Positions 41,754 to 49,760 of a stretch of 64,000 bases of DNA are shown piece after piece. This stretch comes from Sediminicola sp037203765 (GTDB lineage Bacteria > Bacteroidota > Bacteroidia > Flavobacteriales > Flavobacteriaceae). How positions within the stretch are numbered: the first letter of the stretch is position 1; each line of letters opens with the position of its first letter. The translations under genes were made by a program, and so were the position numbers. The stretch covers positions 1 to 64,000 of the forward strand of contig NZ_JBBCAS010000006.1 of the NCBI RefSeq assembly GCF_037203765.1, in the 5' to 3' direction. The notes beneath the pieces are model-generated. The model was given only the letters and a program-made list of their open reading frames with translations. It did no database searches and was not told the origin of the DNA.

Positions 41754-42113
41754 ATGGGGAATCACAATGAGTTTGGCAGGTTGGGAGAGCAAATTGCAGC
41801 CGATTATCTTGCGAAACAGGGTTATCATATCAAAGAGAGGAATTATAGATATTTGAAAGCAGAAATAGATATTGTTGCCTTAAAAGGGGACGACTTGGCC
41901 ATTATTGAGGTAAAATCAAGGAGCACCAACTTCATTGCCCATATTGCTGATACGGTTACGGAAAAAAAGAAAAAGCTATTGGTAATGGCCGCGGATCATT
42001 ATGTGGTACATCATAATTTGGACGTTTCGGTACGCTTCGATATCATAACTATCTTTAAGGAACAAGGGAAATTCAAATTGGAGCATCTTGAAGATGCCTT
42101 TTATCATTTTTAA
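41754..42113 (+). CDS. YraN family (UPF0102) nuclease-like protein
   Basis: 119 residues. The restriction-endonuclease-like fold is clear: FGRLGEQIAADYLAKQGYHI, ERNYRYLKAEIDIVALKGDD, LAIIEVKSRSTNFI, with the Asp, Glu-Val-Lys of a PD-(D/E)xK site. The family is often linked to Holliday-junction or DNA processing, but no activity is settled. It diverges from the DUF1800 gene. Confidence 0.93.
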   Translation: MGNHNEFGRLGEQIAADYLAKQGYHIKERNYRYLKAEIDIVALKGDDLAIIEVKSRSTNFIAHIADTVTEKKKKLLVMAADHYVVHHNLDVSVRFDIITIFKEQGKFKLEHLEDAFYHF

Positions 42114-42245
42114 AGGGTAATGAAGATACCCAAATGACTCATATTGAGAATATCACAAAATACATGACTATATTTTGCTATAATCTCCTTTTGATGCGAA
42201 ATTTAAGCCAAAATGCTTAAAACAATGATATTAAGGTTGTTGCAA

Positions 42246-42276
42246 TTGTTTTATTTGTAACAAATTGTTATATTTG
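42246..42276 (+). promoter_or_regulatory. Putative promoter of the ACT-domain gene
   Basis: TTG at 42246-42248 and TATATTTG at 42269-42276 are separated by 20 bases, a very good match to the Bacteroidota TTG-N~20-TAnnTTTG promoter. The implied start is about 20 bases before the ATG at 42304. Confidence 0.55.
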
Positions 42277-42303
42277 CAAACGCAACCAAACTTTTGTCAA
42301 CAA

Positions 42304-42963
42304 ATGAAAACAATTTCATCCGTCGTAGAAGAGTATATCAAAAAGAAACCCTTCCTTCAAAGTGCCCTGGCCCAGGGTATTATCAATCTCACATCCCTTT
42401 CTAGGTTGGTAAGACCAGAAATAGAGGAAGAATTGGGAAAGGATATCCGAAATGGTGCTATTGTAATGGCCTTGAAAAGGCTATCCGATGATTTGGAATT
42501 TAGGGCGACCCATAAAATAATAAAGGTGCTCAAGAATATAGGGGAAATCACGGTGCGATCTTCCTTGACGGATTTTACTTTTTTGGTTTCAGAATCGATC
42601 CTCGACAACCAGACCCAGTTGATCAAAGAGGTCAATAAGAACAAGGATGTGTTTTATACTTCTTCCCGTGGTGTCAATGAAATGAACATTGTGGTGAGTG
42701 ATCTATTGGACGCTACCGTGGAGGAACTTTTTAAAAATGAAAAATGCACCCAGAAGGCAACAAATTTATCTTCCATTACGGTTAAATTACCGGCCGAGAA
42801 CGTTTCCGTACCTGGTATCTATTACTTTATTTTCCAGCGTTTGGCATGGGAGGGCATTGTACTGTTCGAGGTCATTTCCACAACCAATGAGTTTACCATT
42901 ATAGTAAACGACGAACAGGTAGACACTGCTTTTAGAACCATCAAGGATCTAAAGGCGCTCTAA
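42304..42963 (+). CDS. ACT-domain protein of unknown role
   Basis: 219 residues from the ATG at 42304. The N-terminal ~65 residues are helical (VVEEYIKKKPFLQSALAQGI, SLSRLVRPEIEEELGKDIRN) and look like a DNA- or protein-binding helix bundle. The C-terminal ~60 residues (ITVKLPAENVSVPGIYYFIF, then LAWEGIVLFEVISTTNEFTI) have the repeated beta-alpha-beta pattern of ACT domains, close to aspartate-kinase regulatory domains. It could sense an amino acid and control other proteins. I know of similar Bacteroidota proteins misannotated as aspartate kinase. It has a well-formed promoter and is convergent with the thioredoxin-fold gene. Confidence 0.75.
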   Translation: MKTISSVVEEYIKKKPFLQSALAQGIINLTSLSRLVRPEIEEELGKDIRNGAIVMALKRLSDDLEFRATHKIIKVLKNIGEITVRSSLTDFTFLVSESILDNQTQLIKEVNKNKDVFYTSSRGVNEMNIVVSDLLDATVEELFKNEKCTQKATNLSSITVKLPAENVSVPGIYYFIFQRLAWEGIVLFEVISTTNEFTIIVNDEQVDTAFRTIKDLKAL

Positions 42964-42978
42964 ACTTTGGACTCGGAG

Positions 42979-44304
42979 TTATTTGTTTAAAAAGGTAAGC
43001 AACTCTTCCAAGCCAGCGGGTTTGGCGCTGATTCTCTTTTGGGCATCCAGAACAAAATAAGTGGGGGTCTGATGAACATCATATAGGGTAACATATTCAT
43101 TATCCCATTTTCCAAGTCCAAGGACATGGTGGAATCCTATTAATTTTGACGATTCTTCTTTCCAGGTGGCATCGTTATCTTCCAAGCCTACCGCTAAGAC
43201 TTGGACTGTATTATTGTCCTTCAATGCCGTGTACAATTCAGGTACTTCCTTTAAACAGTGGGAACAGGTGCTGCTCCAAAATAAAAGCACATAGTTTTGC
43301 GCTCCGCTAAGGTCACTCAGTTTTTTATCTTCGCCTTTTTCGGTCCAAAGGATTTCCGGAGCTTTGGCTCCAATTCGCAAGCGATGGTCCAGTTCAATCT
43401 TATCCGTGATCTCCTGTATTTCTTTAAGTCCGCTTGATTTGGATAAAGGAAGTAAGTAATTGTTGAATATTAGATCGGAACTGGGGCCCATTCCCTTTTT
43501 GGTAGTCTCTTTCCATAATTTTTCGAAGAGCTTTGCCTTAAAAAGAGGATCAACATCGGTTAGTTCGGTATTCAAAGTGGCTAAATTGGCCTCCATGTCG
43601 TGGTCGGTCTCAAAATTTGTTGCGCTTTGGGCCAGTGGTGTGAAGACGAAAGCCATTGCCTTATCCGTTAAAAACCCTGAGCTTTGAAGGATGGGATTAT
43701 GGAAATCCAGGTGGTCAAAAAAGTGTTCTTTTTTGGATTGGATATAGCGTTCCTGAGTCTCTTGTTCCTTGGGGATGTAGGGTCTGTTGGCCTTGATGAA
43801 ATGCTGTGCGATCATCCCTTCAGATTTGGTTTCAAAGGAATTCTGTGTCTCCTCCAAATCCTTCACCACGGTATTCAATACGGTCTTGTTTTTTTGCCCA
43901 GAGGTGTAATATTCATCTAATTTTTTTGCTGCGATTTTTATCTGATCAAGGTACGACAGATAGGTTCCATTTTCCTCTGAGGCCGTAAATGACACCCCAT
44001 TGGATACATTGAAGGTGAGCTGGATATCCTCTTTTCCATTGTAGATCACATCAAAATAAAACTCATCCGTAGGGATGGCATAGACCATTCTGTACAAACC
44101 CGCCTCCGCAGTTTTTGGCATGACCAATTCCAAATCTCCATTTTTTACGGGACCAGCGGTAACATACTCCTGACTGCTTGGTTTTAATTGGTAGGCCATG
44201 ACCCATTTAAAATCCTCAGAAGGTGAAAACGGTCCGGAAATGGTGTGTTGGGCACCTAAGTTGGTACTCAATATCAAAAAGAAAAAAAGCAGTGATCTAA
44301 ACAT
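42979..44304 (-). CDS. Periplasmic thioredoxin-fold protein (TlpA/ResA type)
   Basis: 441 residues. The signal peptide MFRSLLFFFLILSTNLGAQ is followed by a beta-rich N-terminal domain typical of DUF4369/DUF5106-like proteins (GLYRMVYAIPTDEFYFDVIY, then a helical linker). The C-terminal ~140 residues are a thioredoxin domain: YVLLFWSSTCSHCLKEVPEL holds the CSHC redox site and VHQTPTYFVLDAQKR the cis-Pro. It should reduce or isomerise disulfides of exported proteins. A single minus-strand gene upstream of mfd's end, with 52 bases between. Confidence 0.87.
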   Translation of the reverse strand: MFRSLLFFFLILSTNLGAQHTISGPFSPSEDFKWVMAYQLKPSSQEYVTAGPVKNGDLELVMPKTAEAGLYRMVYAIPTDEFYFDVIYNGKEDIQLTFNVSNGVSFTASEENGTYLSYLDQIKIAAKKLDEYYTSGQKNKTVLNTVVKDLEETQNSFETKSEGMIAQHFIKANRPYIPKEQETQERYIQSKKEHFFDHLDFHNPILQSSGFLTDKAMAFVFTPLAQSATNFETDHDMEANLATLNTELTDVDPLFKAKLFEKLWKETTKKGMGPSSDLIFNNYLLPLSKSSGLKEIQEITDKIELDHRLRIGAKAPEILWTEKGEDKKLSDLSGAQNYVLLFWSSTCSHCLKEVPELYTALKDNNTVQVLAVGLEDNDATWKEESSKLIGFHHVLGLGKWDNEYVTLYDVHQTPTYFVLDAQKRISAKPAGLEELLTFLNK

Positions 44305-44356
44305 ATATTACGTAATTCAAAAACTGTTCCAAGAACTAGGGTTATCCACAATTGTC

Positions 44357-47300
44357 TTAAGAAACAGGTTCCGGTGTTTTTGCAAAAGGTTGAAAGGCCT
44401 TCAAAGCCTTGTCCACAGATTTTATATTTTCAAATACCAACAATAATCGTAGTCCACTACGGGTCTGTTTTTCCTTGATCTTGCAAAGGTTGGAGTGGGT
44501 CTGTACAAATTGCAGCACCCGGGTAAAGGAGGTACTCTGGTAAAAGGCCGACTGTTGGTCGGAAATGAAATACCCGATCATTTTACCTTGTTTTAATACC
44601 ACTTTTTCCAGACCAATGCTATTGGCAATCCATTTGATCCTCACAGAGTTCAAAAGATCTTCCGCCTCTGTGGGAAGCTCCCCGAAACGGTCTACAAGTT
44701 CTGTTTCAAATTTTTGTAAGCCGGCTTCGTCCTTTATTTCGTTCAATTGGGTATAGAGATTCAATCGCTCCGTGACATTATTGATATAATCATCGGGGAA
44801 TAGCAGTTCAAAATCGGCATCGATCTGGGTGTCCTTCACATACACTTTTTCTTTCTCACTGCCACCGATCTCCTCATACAGATCTTTAAATTCATTTTCC
44901 TTGAGCTCTTCAATGGCCTCGTTCAAAATCTTTTGATAGGCATCGAAACCAATATCATTGATAAATCCACTCTGTTCCCCGCCCAAAAGATCTCCGGCAC
45001 CGCGGATCTCAAGATCTTTCATCGCTATATTGAAACCACTGCCCAGATCAGTGAACTGTTCCAAGGCCTGGATACGCTTACGGGCATCATTGGTCATCAC
45101 ATCATAAGGAGGGGTAATGAAATAACAAAAGGCCTTTTTATTGCTTCGTCCAACCCTACCGCGCATTTGGTGCAGGTCGCTCAAACCAAAATTATTGGCA
45201 TTGTTGATAAAAATGGTATTGGCATTGGAGACATCCAGGCCACTTTCCACAATGGTCGTGGAAACAAGGACATCAAATTCGTTGTTCATAAAGCCCAACA
45301 TCAAGGCTTCCAATTTTTTGCCGTCCAATTGTCCATGGCCAACCCCAATTTTGGCATCGGGCACCAGCCTTTGGATCATTCCTGCTACTTCCTTGATATT
45401 TTCAATGCGGTTATGGATAAAGAATACCTGTCCCCCTCTTTGAATCTCATAGGTAATGGCATCCCTAATGGTTTCCTCGTTAAAACGGATGACCTCACTT
45501 TCAATGGGGTATCTGTTGGGTGGTGCCGTGTTGATGACCGAAAGATCCCTGGCAGCCATCAAACTGAACTGCAAAGTCCTCGGGATGGGCGTTGCGGTAA
45601 GCGTTAGCACATCCACATTTTCTTTGATCGACTTCAGTTTGTCCTTTACGGCTACCCCAAATTTTTGCTCCTCATCCACGATCAAAAGTCCCAAATCTTT
45701 GAACTGTACCTTTTTGTTCACCAATTGATGGGTCCCAATGATAATATCTACTTTGCCCTGCTCTAACCGTTCCAAGGTGTCCTTCTTCTCCTTGGCGGTA
45801 CGGAACCTGTTCAGGTATTCCACAGTAACCGGCATGTCTTTTAATCGTTCGTTGAAGGTCTTAAAATGTTGAAACGCCAAAATGGTGGTGGGTACCAAAA
45901 CGGCCACCTGTTTTCCATTGTCCACGGCCTTGAATGCGGCGCGGATGGCAACTTCTGTCTTTCCAAAACCTACATCCCCACATACCAAACGATCCATAGG
46001 GCGTTCACTTTCCATGTCCTTTTTGATATCTTCGGTGGACTTGCTTTGGTCCGGGGTGTCCTCGTAAATAAAAGAGGCTTCCAGTTCATGTTGTAGGTAG
46101 CTGTCCGGAGCGTACTGGAACCCTTTTTCCAGCCTTCGTTTTGCATATATTTTAATCAGGTTGAAGGCGATCTGTTTTACCCGTGATTTCGCTTTTTCCT
46201 TGACCTTCTTCCAAGCTCCAGATCCCAATTTGTAAATCTTGGGTTCTTTGCCGTCTTTTCCATTGAACTTGGATATTTTATGTAGGGAATGGATGCTTAC
46301 ATACAGGATATCCCTTTCCCCATAGACCAGTTTTATGGCCTCTTGTTTTTTTCCTTCAACATCAATTTTTTGAAGTCCCCCGAACTTGCCGATACCATGG
46401 TCTATGTGGGTCACATAATCCCCAATTTCCAATTTGTTGAGGTCCTTTAGGGTGATGGCCTGTTTCTTGGCATAACCATTTTTCAGGTGGAACTTGAGGT
46501 AACGCTCAAAAATTTGATGGTCCGTATAGACCACTATTTTTAAATCGTCATCAATAAACCCTTGGTACAACGGAAATACTACGGTCTGGTAATGCACTTG
46601 TTGCCCTACCTCATCAAAGATGTCGTGGAATCGCTTGGCCTGTTGTTCCGTGGCACAAAAAATATAATTGTTGTACCCCTTGGCATTGTTATCGTTGAGG
46701 TTTTCAATCAACAGATCAAATTTCTTGTTGAAAGAGGGTTGAGGTTTGGTATTGAATACAATGACTTCGGGCTCGGTATTCCTGAGTTGTTTGTTGAATT
46801 GGGTACCAACCTCTATCAGACTATAATCTTGTAATTGTTCCTTAAGAAAGGAGGAGCTTACAAACAGTTCCGCAGGTTTTGCATGCTTGATGTCTTCGGA
46901 CAGGGTTTTAAACGCCTCTTCCGCTTTTGCAAAAAGGGAGTCCATACGGTCGAAGAGCAGGTCCAGATTTTTTGCAAAGACCACCGTATTGCCTGAAATG
47001 TACTTCAGGAAACTTTCCCTGGTCTCATCCAAAAATTTATTTTCAACGTTAGGAATAATGGTGATCTTTTTCACCTTGTCCGTGGACAACTGCGTTTCCA
47101 CATCAAAGGTTCGGATACTGTCCACCTCATCGCCAAAAAATTCTATTCGATAGGGTTCGTCATGGGAAAAAGAGAAGACATCCACAATACCTCCACGGAC
47201 GGAAAACTCTCCGGGTTCTGTTACAAAATCGACCCTTTTAAACTTGTATTCGAAGAGTACCTCGTTCAGGAAATCCAATGATAGGGTGTCCTCCAGTTTT

Positions 47301-47734
47301 ATTTTTAGGGTGTTCTTGTCCAGTTCCTTTCGGGTAACCACCTTTTCAAAAAGGGCATCGGGATAGGTCACAATAATTGCCGGCTTTTTCCTTGAATTGA
47401 TACGGTTGAGCACCTCGGCACGCAACAGTACATTGGCATTGTCCGTTTCCTCAATTTGATAGGGCCTTCTATAACTTCCTGGATAGAACAGCACATCTGA
47501 TTCGCCCACCATTTGCTCGAGGTCATTGAGATGGTAAGCTGCTTCCTCCTTATCGTTGAGGATCAATAAAAATGGGGCTCCTGCCTCTTGGAAGGCTTCC
47601 TTGACCGCAAAGGAAAGGGAAGATCCGGTAAGTCCTTTTAACCTGACATGTATTTGGGGAGCGGCAATAGTTTTTCTCAGTTTCTGCAGTTGCAGGGACT
47701 GTGAAAAAAGCTGGGGTACAATAGTTTTACTCAA
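44357..47734 (-). CDS. mfd: Transcription-repair coupling factor Mfd
   Basis: 1125 residues. Domains in order: UvrB-like module (VLFYPGSYRRPYQIEETD), RNA-polymerase-interacting domain (LNKLEIGDYVTHIDHGIGKF), the RecG-like translocase with Walker A RLVCGDVGFGKTEVAIRAAF, DEEQ box IVDEEQKFGVAVKDKLKS, TATPIPRT and QMRGRVGRSNKKAF, and the C-terminal TRCF domain. It removes stalled RNA polymerase from lesions and recruits UvrA. It is downstream of the aminotransferase gene by 69 bases and probably shares a transcript with the repair cluster at its end. Confidence 0.97.
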   Translation of the reverse strand: MSKTIVPQLFSQSLQLQKLRKTIAAPQIHVRLKGLTGSSLSFAVKEAFQEAGAPFLLILNDKEEAAYHLNDLEQMVGESDVLFYPGSYRRPYQIEETDNANVLLRAEVLNRINSRKKPAIIVTYPDALFEKVVTRKELDKNTLKIKLEDTLSLDFLNEVLFEYKFKRVDFVTEPGEFSVRGGIVDVFSFSHDEPYRIEFFGDEVDSIRTFDVETQLSTDKVKKITIIPNVENKFLDETRESFLKYISGNTVVFAKNLDLLFDRMDSLFAKAEEAFKTLSEDIKHAKPAELFVSSSFLKEQLQDYSLIEVGTQFNKQLRNTEPEVIVFNTKPQPSFNKKFDLLIENLNDNNAKGYNNYIFCATEQQAKRFHDIFDEVGQQVHYQTVVFPLYQGFIDDDLKIVVYTDHQIFERYLKFHLKNGYAKKQAITLKDLNKLEIGDYVTHIDHGIGKFGGLQKIDVEGKKQEAIKLVYGERDILYVSIHSLHKISKFNGKDGKEPKIYKLGSGAWKKVKEKAKSRVKQIAFNLIKIYAKRRLEKGFQYAPDSYLQHELEASFIYEDTPDQSKSTEDIKKDMESERPMDRLVCGDVGFGKTEVAIRAAFKAVDNGKQVAVLVPTTILAFQHFKTFNERLKDMPVTVEYLNRFRTAKEKKDTLERLEQGKVDIIIGTHQLVNKKVQFKDLGLLIVDEEQKFGVAVKDKLKSIKENVDVLTLTATPIPRTLQFSLMAARDLSVINTAPPNRYPIESEVIRFNEETIRDAITYEIQRGGQVFFIHNRIENIKEVAGMIQRLVPDAKIGVGHGQLDGKKLEALMLGFMNNEFDVLVSTTIVESGLDVSNANTIFINNANNFGLSDLHQMRGRVGRSNKKAFCYFITPPYDVMTNDARKRIQALEQFTDLGSGFNIAMKDLEIRGAGDLLGGEQSGFINDIGFDAYQKILNEAIEELKENEFKDLYEEIGGSEKEKVYVKDTQIDADFELLFPDDYINNVTERLNLYTQLNEIKDEAGLQKFETELVDRFGELPTEAEDLLNSVRIKWIANSIGLEKVVLKQGKMIGYFISDQQSAFYQSTSFTRVLQFVQTHSNLCKIKEKQTRSGLRLLLVFENIKSVDKALKAFQPFAKTPEPVS

Positions 47735-47803
47735 GAGTAAAATTTTTTATGCAAATATAGGCACTCTTGATCTATCATAAAAAGTTTATGTTTTTTGGTG
47801 ACA

Positions 47804-48946
47804 TTAAAAACAAGAAATGAATCTGTCAAAATCTTCCTTCTGATTGTAAACATTGGGTGACACCCGAATTGCCTTTCCTCGGTACGATACAAATATGTGA
47901 TGCTCCTGCAGGCGCTGTTTTATTTTTTGCATCTCCCTTTCTTTGGGAAGGTAAACCCCGAATAGATGTTGTCCCCTATAATTATTATCCTCTATAAAGC
48001 AACCGATCTCCCTTAATTGTTCAACGGCATGTTCCGATATGCTCTGGCAATAGGCCTGAATTTGTTTTGGTTGCCATTGTATCAGTTGTTCCATTGCATT
48101 GATCAGCATGGGCACCAAGACAAAATTGCTAGACTCCCCTACGGAATACCGTCCCGCATGCGGCTGGAATTCGTCATGGTATTGTGTCAGTTGGGTAAAA
48201 TCCTCACTGTGCAGTTTGTTCATCCAATTGTCTTCCAATGGCCTGCCATCATTAAAAACATCACTATAGTAGGCAACACCCAAGGAATAGGGTCCCATAA
48301 GCCATTTGTATCCCCCGCAGATCAAGGCATCGGGCTGCAGTTCCGCTACTGTAAACGGGAGGGCGCCTATGCTTTGGGTACCGTCGATAATCAAGAGTGC
48401 ACCAACAGCCCGCGTTTTTTCACGGATTGCTCGTAAATCAAATTTTGTGCCGTCAGCCCAATGCACATGGGCCATGGCCACAAGGGATGTCTTACTGGTA
48501 ATGGCATTTAAGATAGCCTCGTTCCAAATTCTGCCCCTATCCTTAAAATCTCTGGGTGGTTCAACAATTTTCACATGTGCACCGTAATTTTCGGCAAGGC
48601 GGCTCCAAGTATATACATTGCTCGGGAATTCCTCCTCTACCAGGATGATTTCATCTCCAGCTTGCAATTGGACATTGTTGGCCACGGTAGCCGTACCATA
48701 GGAAACAGAGGGGATAATGGCAATATTTTGATAATTGGGGGCCGCAATAAGTTCTGCGAAACGTTTTTTAAGGACCAATCTTTGGGTGAAAAAATCTTCT
48801 GGGGTTATGGAGTAGGGCCGACTCTTGCGTTTTAGATTGGCAATCCCGATTTCCTCCGTGCTTTTTAGTTGGGGCGACATATAGGCACCATTCAGATAGG
48901 TGATGCCATCTTCCAGACTAAAAAGGTGTTTTTGGCTTGTGAGCAT
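47804..48946 (-). CDS. Class V aminotransferase / cysteine-desulfurase-like protein
   Basis: 380 residues. PLP-binding Lys214 lies in GGYKWLMGPYSL, with the Asp188 of LLIIDGTQSIGA pairing the pyridine nitrogen, as in selenocysteine lyase and isopenicillin-epimerase-like enzymes. No cysteine-desulfurase active-site Cys loop is obvious, so the reaction is undefined. The start is 2 bases from the stop of pdeM, so the gene belongs to the ligase-associated DNA damage response run. Mfd follows. What a PLP enzyme does in this setting is not known. Confidence 0.88.
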   Translation of the reverse strand: MLTSQKHLFSLEDGITYLNGAYMSPQLKSTEEIGIANLKRKSRPYSITPEDFFTQRLVLKKRFAELIAAPNYQNIAIIPSVSYGTATVANNVQLQAGDEIILVEEEFPSNVYTWSRLAENYGAHVKIVEPPRDFKDRGRIWNEAILNAITSKTSLVAMAHVHWADGTKFDLRAIREKTRAVGALLIIDGTQSIGALPFTVAELQPDALICGGYKWLMGPYSLGVAYYSDVFNDGRPLEDNWMNKLHSEDFTQLTQYHDEFQPHAGRYSVGESSNFVLVPMLINAMEQLIQWQPKQIQAYCQSISEHAVEQLREIGCFIEDNNYRGQHLFGVYLPKEREMQKIKQRLQEHHIFVSYRGKAIRVSPNVYNQKEDFDRFISCF

Positions 48947-48948
48947 GT

Positions 48949-49590
48949 TTATTTCTTTGCCACTAAAATAACCTCATTTTTTGTAATGGCATACACTTCA
49001 TCTTCCTTGGTAGGTGTTAAAATATGGGTGCCCGTAAATTCCCCAAATGCCGGGAGTACCATTTGCTGTTGCTTTTTAAAAAAACAAGGTAGTTTAAGCA
49101 GTTGGCGACCCATTCCTTTCAATTTTATTGCAGGATGGATATGGCCCGAAAAATTAAAATAACCATTTCGTTCCTCAGGATGATGTGTCATTAAAAAAGG
49201 AGGAAGGACCAACTCTTGGATGACCAATATTCCTATGTCCTCATATTTTAGGGGAGAAATAATATCATGGTTTCCGGCCACCAAAATAATTTTTGAGGTC
49301 TGTTCCGAAATCCAAGATTCGAAGCGGTGCCATTCACTGTTTAGGGAGGAATGGAACAGATCGCCCAGGAAACAGATCGTCCTAGGTTCAAAAACGGAGA
49401 CGATTTCGGTGAGCAGCTCAAAGTTCTTTTCTATGGCCTGTTGGGGAACGGCGGCTCCGTATTTTCTAAAATGGGAGACCTTTCCCAAATGCACATCACT
49501 GATCAATAGCATGCGCTCTTCCTTCCAAAACAGGGCACCTGTACTATGGAGCACAAAATTCTGATCGTTAATTTGTATGGGGTGTGTCAT
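48949..49590 (-). CDS. pdeM: Ligase-associated DNA damage response endonuclease, metallophosphoesterase (PdeM)
   Basis: 213 residues from the ATG at 49590 (MTHPIQINDQNFVLHSTG). Calcineurin-like metal ligands are Asp32 and His34 (LLISDVHLGK), FLGDLFHSS, VAGNHDIIS and NFSGHIHPAI. This is the fourth member (TIGR04123 type) of the ligase-associated module; a Pseudomonas homologue is a Mn-dependent single-strand DNA endonuclease. The frame is open a further 174 bases upstream, but that part is a repeat element. The gene is 170 bases from the helicase and 2 bases from the aminotransferase. Confidence 0.92.
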   Translation of the reverse strand: MTHPIQINDQNFVLHSTGALFWKEERMLLISDVHLGKVSHFRKYGAAVPQQAIEKNFELLTEIVSVFEPRTICFLGDLFHSSLNSEWHRFESWISEQTSKIILVAGNHDIISPLKYEDIGILVIQELVLPPFLMTHHPEERNGYFNFSGHIHPAIKLKGMGRQLLKLPCFFKKQQQMVLPAFGEFTGTHILTPTKEDEVYAITKNEVILVAKK

Positions 49591-49668
49591 GGATTCAATG
49601 GTGGGAGTAAAATTAAGGTTTAATAGTAAAAAAACCACCTCTTTCTTACGATTCCATCTGAATTCATT

Positions 49669-49760
49669 CTCCTCCTTAGATAGGAGGAGAGCTTCTTCAT
49701 TTATATTTTTTCCTATTTGTTGCCCTCCTTTAAAGGTGGGGTGCCCGAAGGGCGGGGCGG
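49669..49760. repeat. Palindromic repeat element between helicase and pdeM
   Basis: Two or three small hairpins lie together. CTCCTCCT-TAGAT-AGGAGGAG is a perfect 8-bp stem (49669-49689). CCCTCCTTT pairs with AAAGGTGGG (49723-49740) with one mismatch. GCCC-GAA-GGGC follows (49743-49753). The sequence GGTGGGGTGCCCGAAGGGCG resembles a common Flavobacteriaceae intergenic repeat in my memory. It sits exactly in the only large gap of the repair operon. Confidence 0.55.

Noticed and set aside
44357..47734. Plus-strand ORFs opposite mfd (for example 44933-45607)
   Set aside because: They mirror the conserved Mfd coding sequence and encode no recognisable domain.
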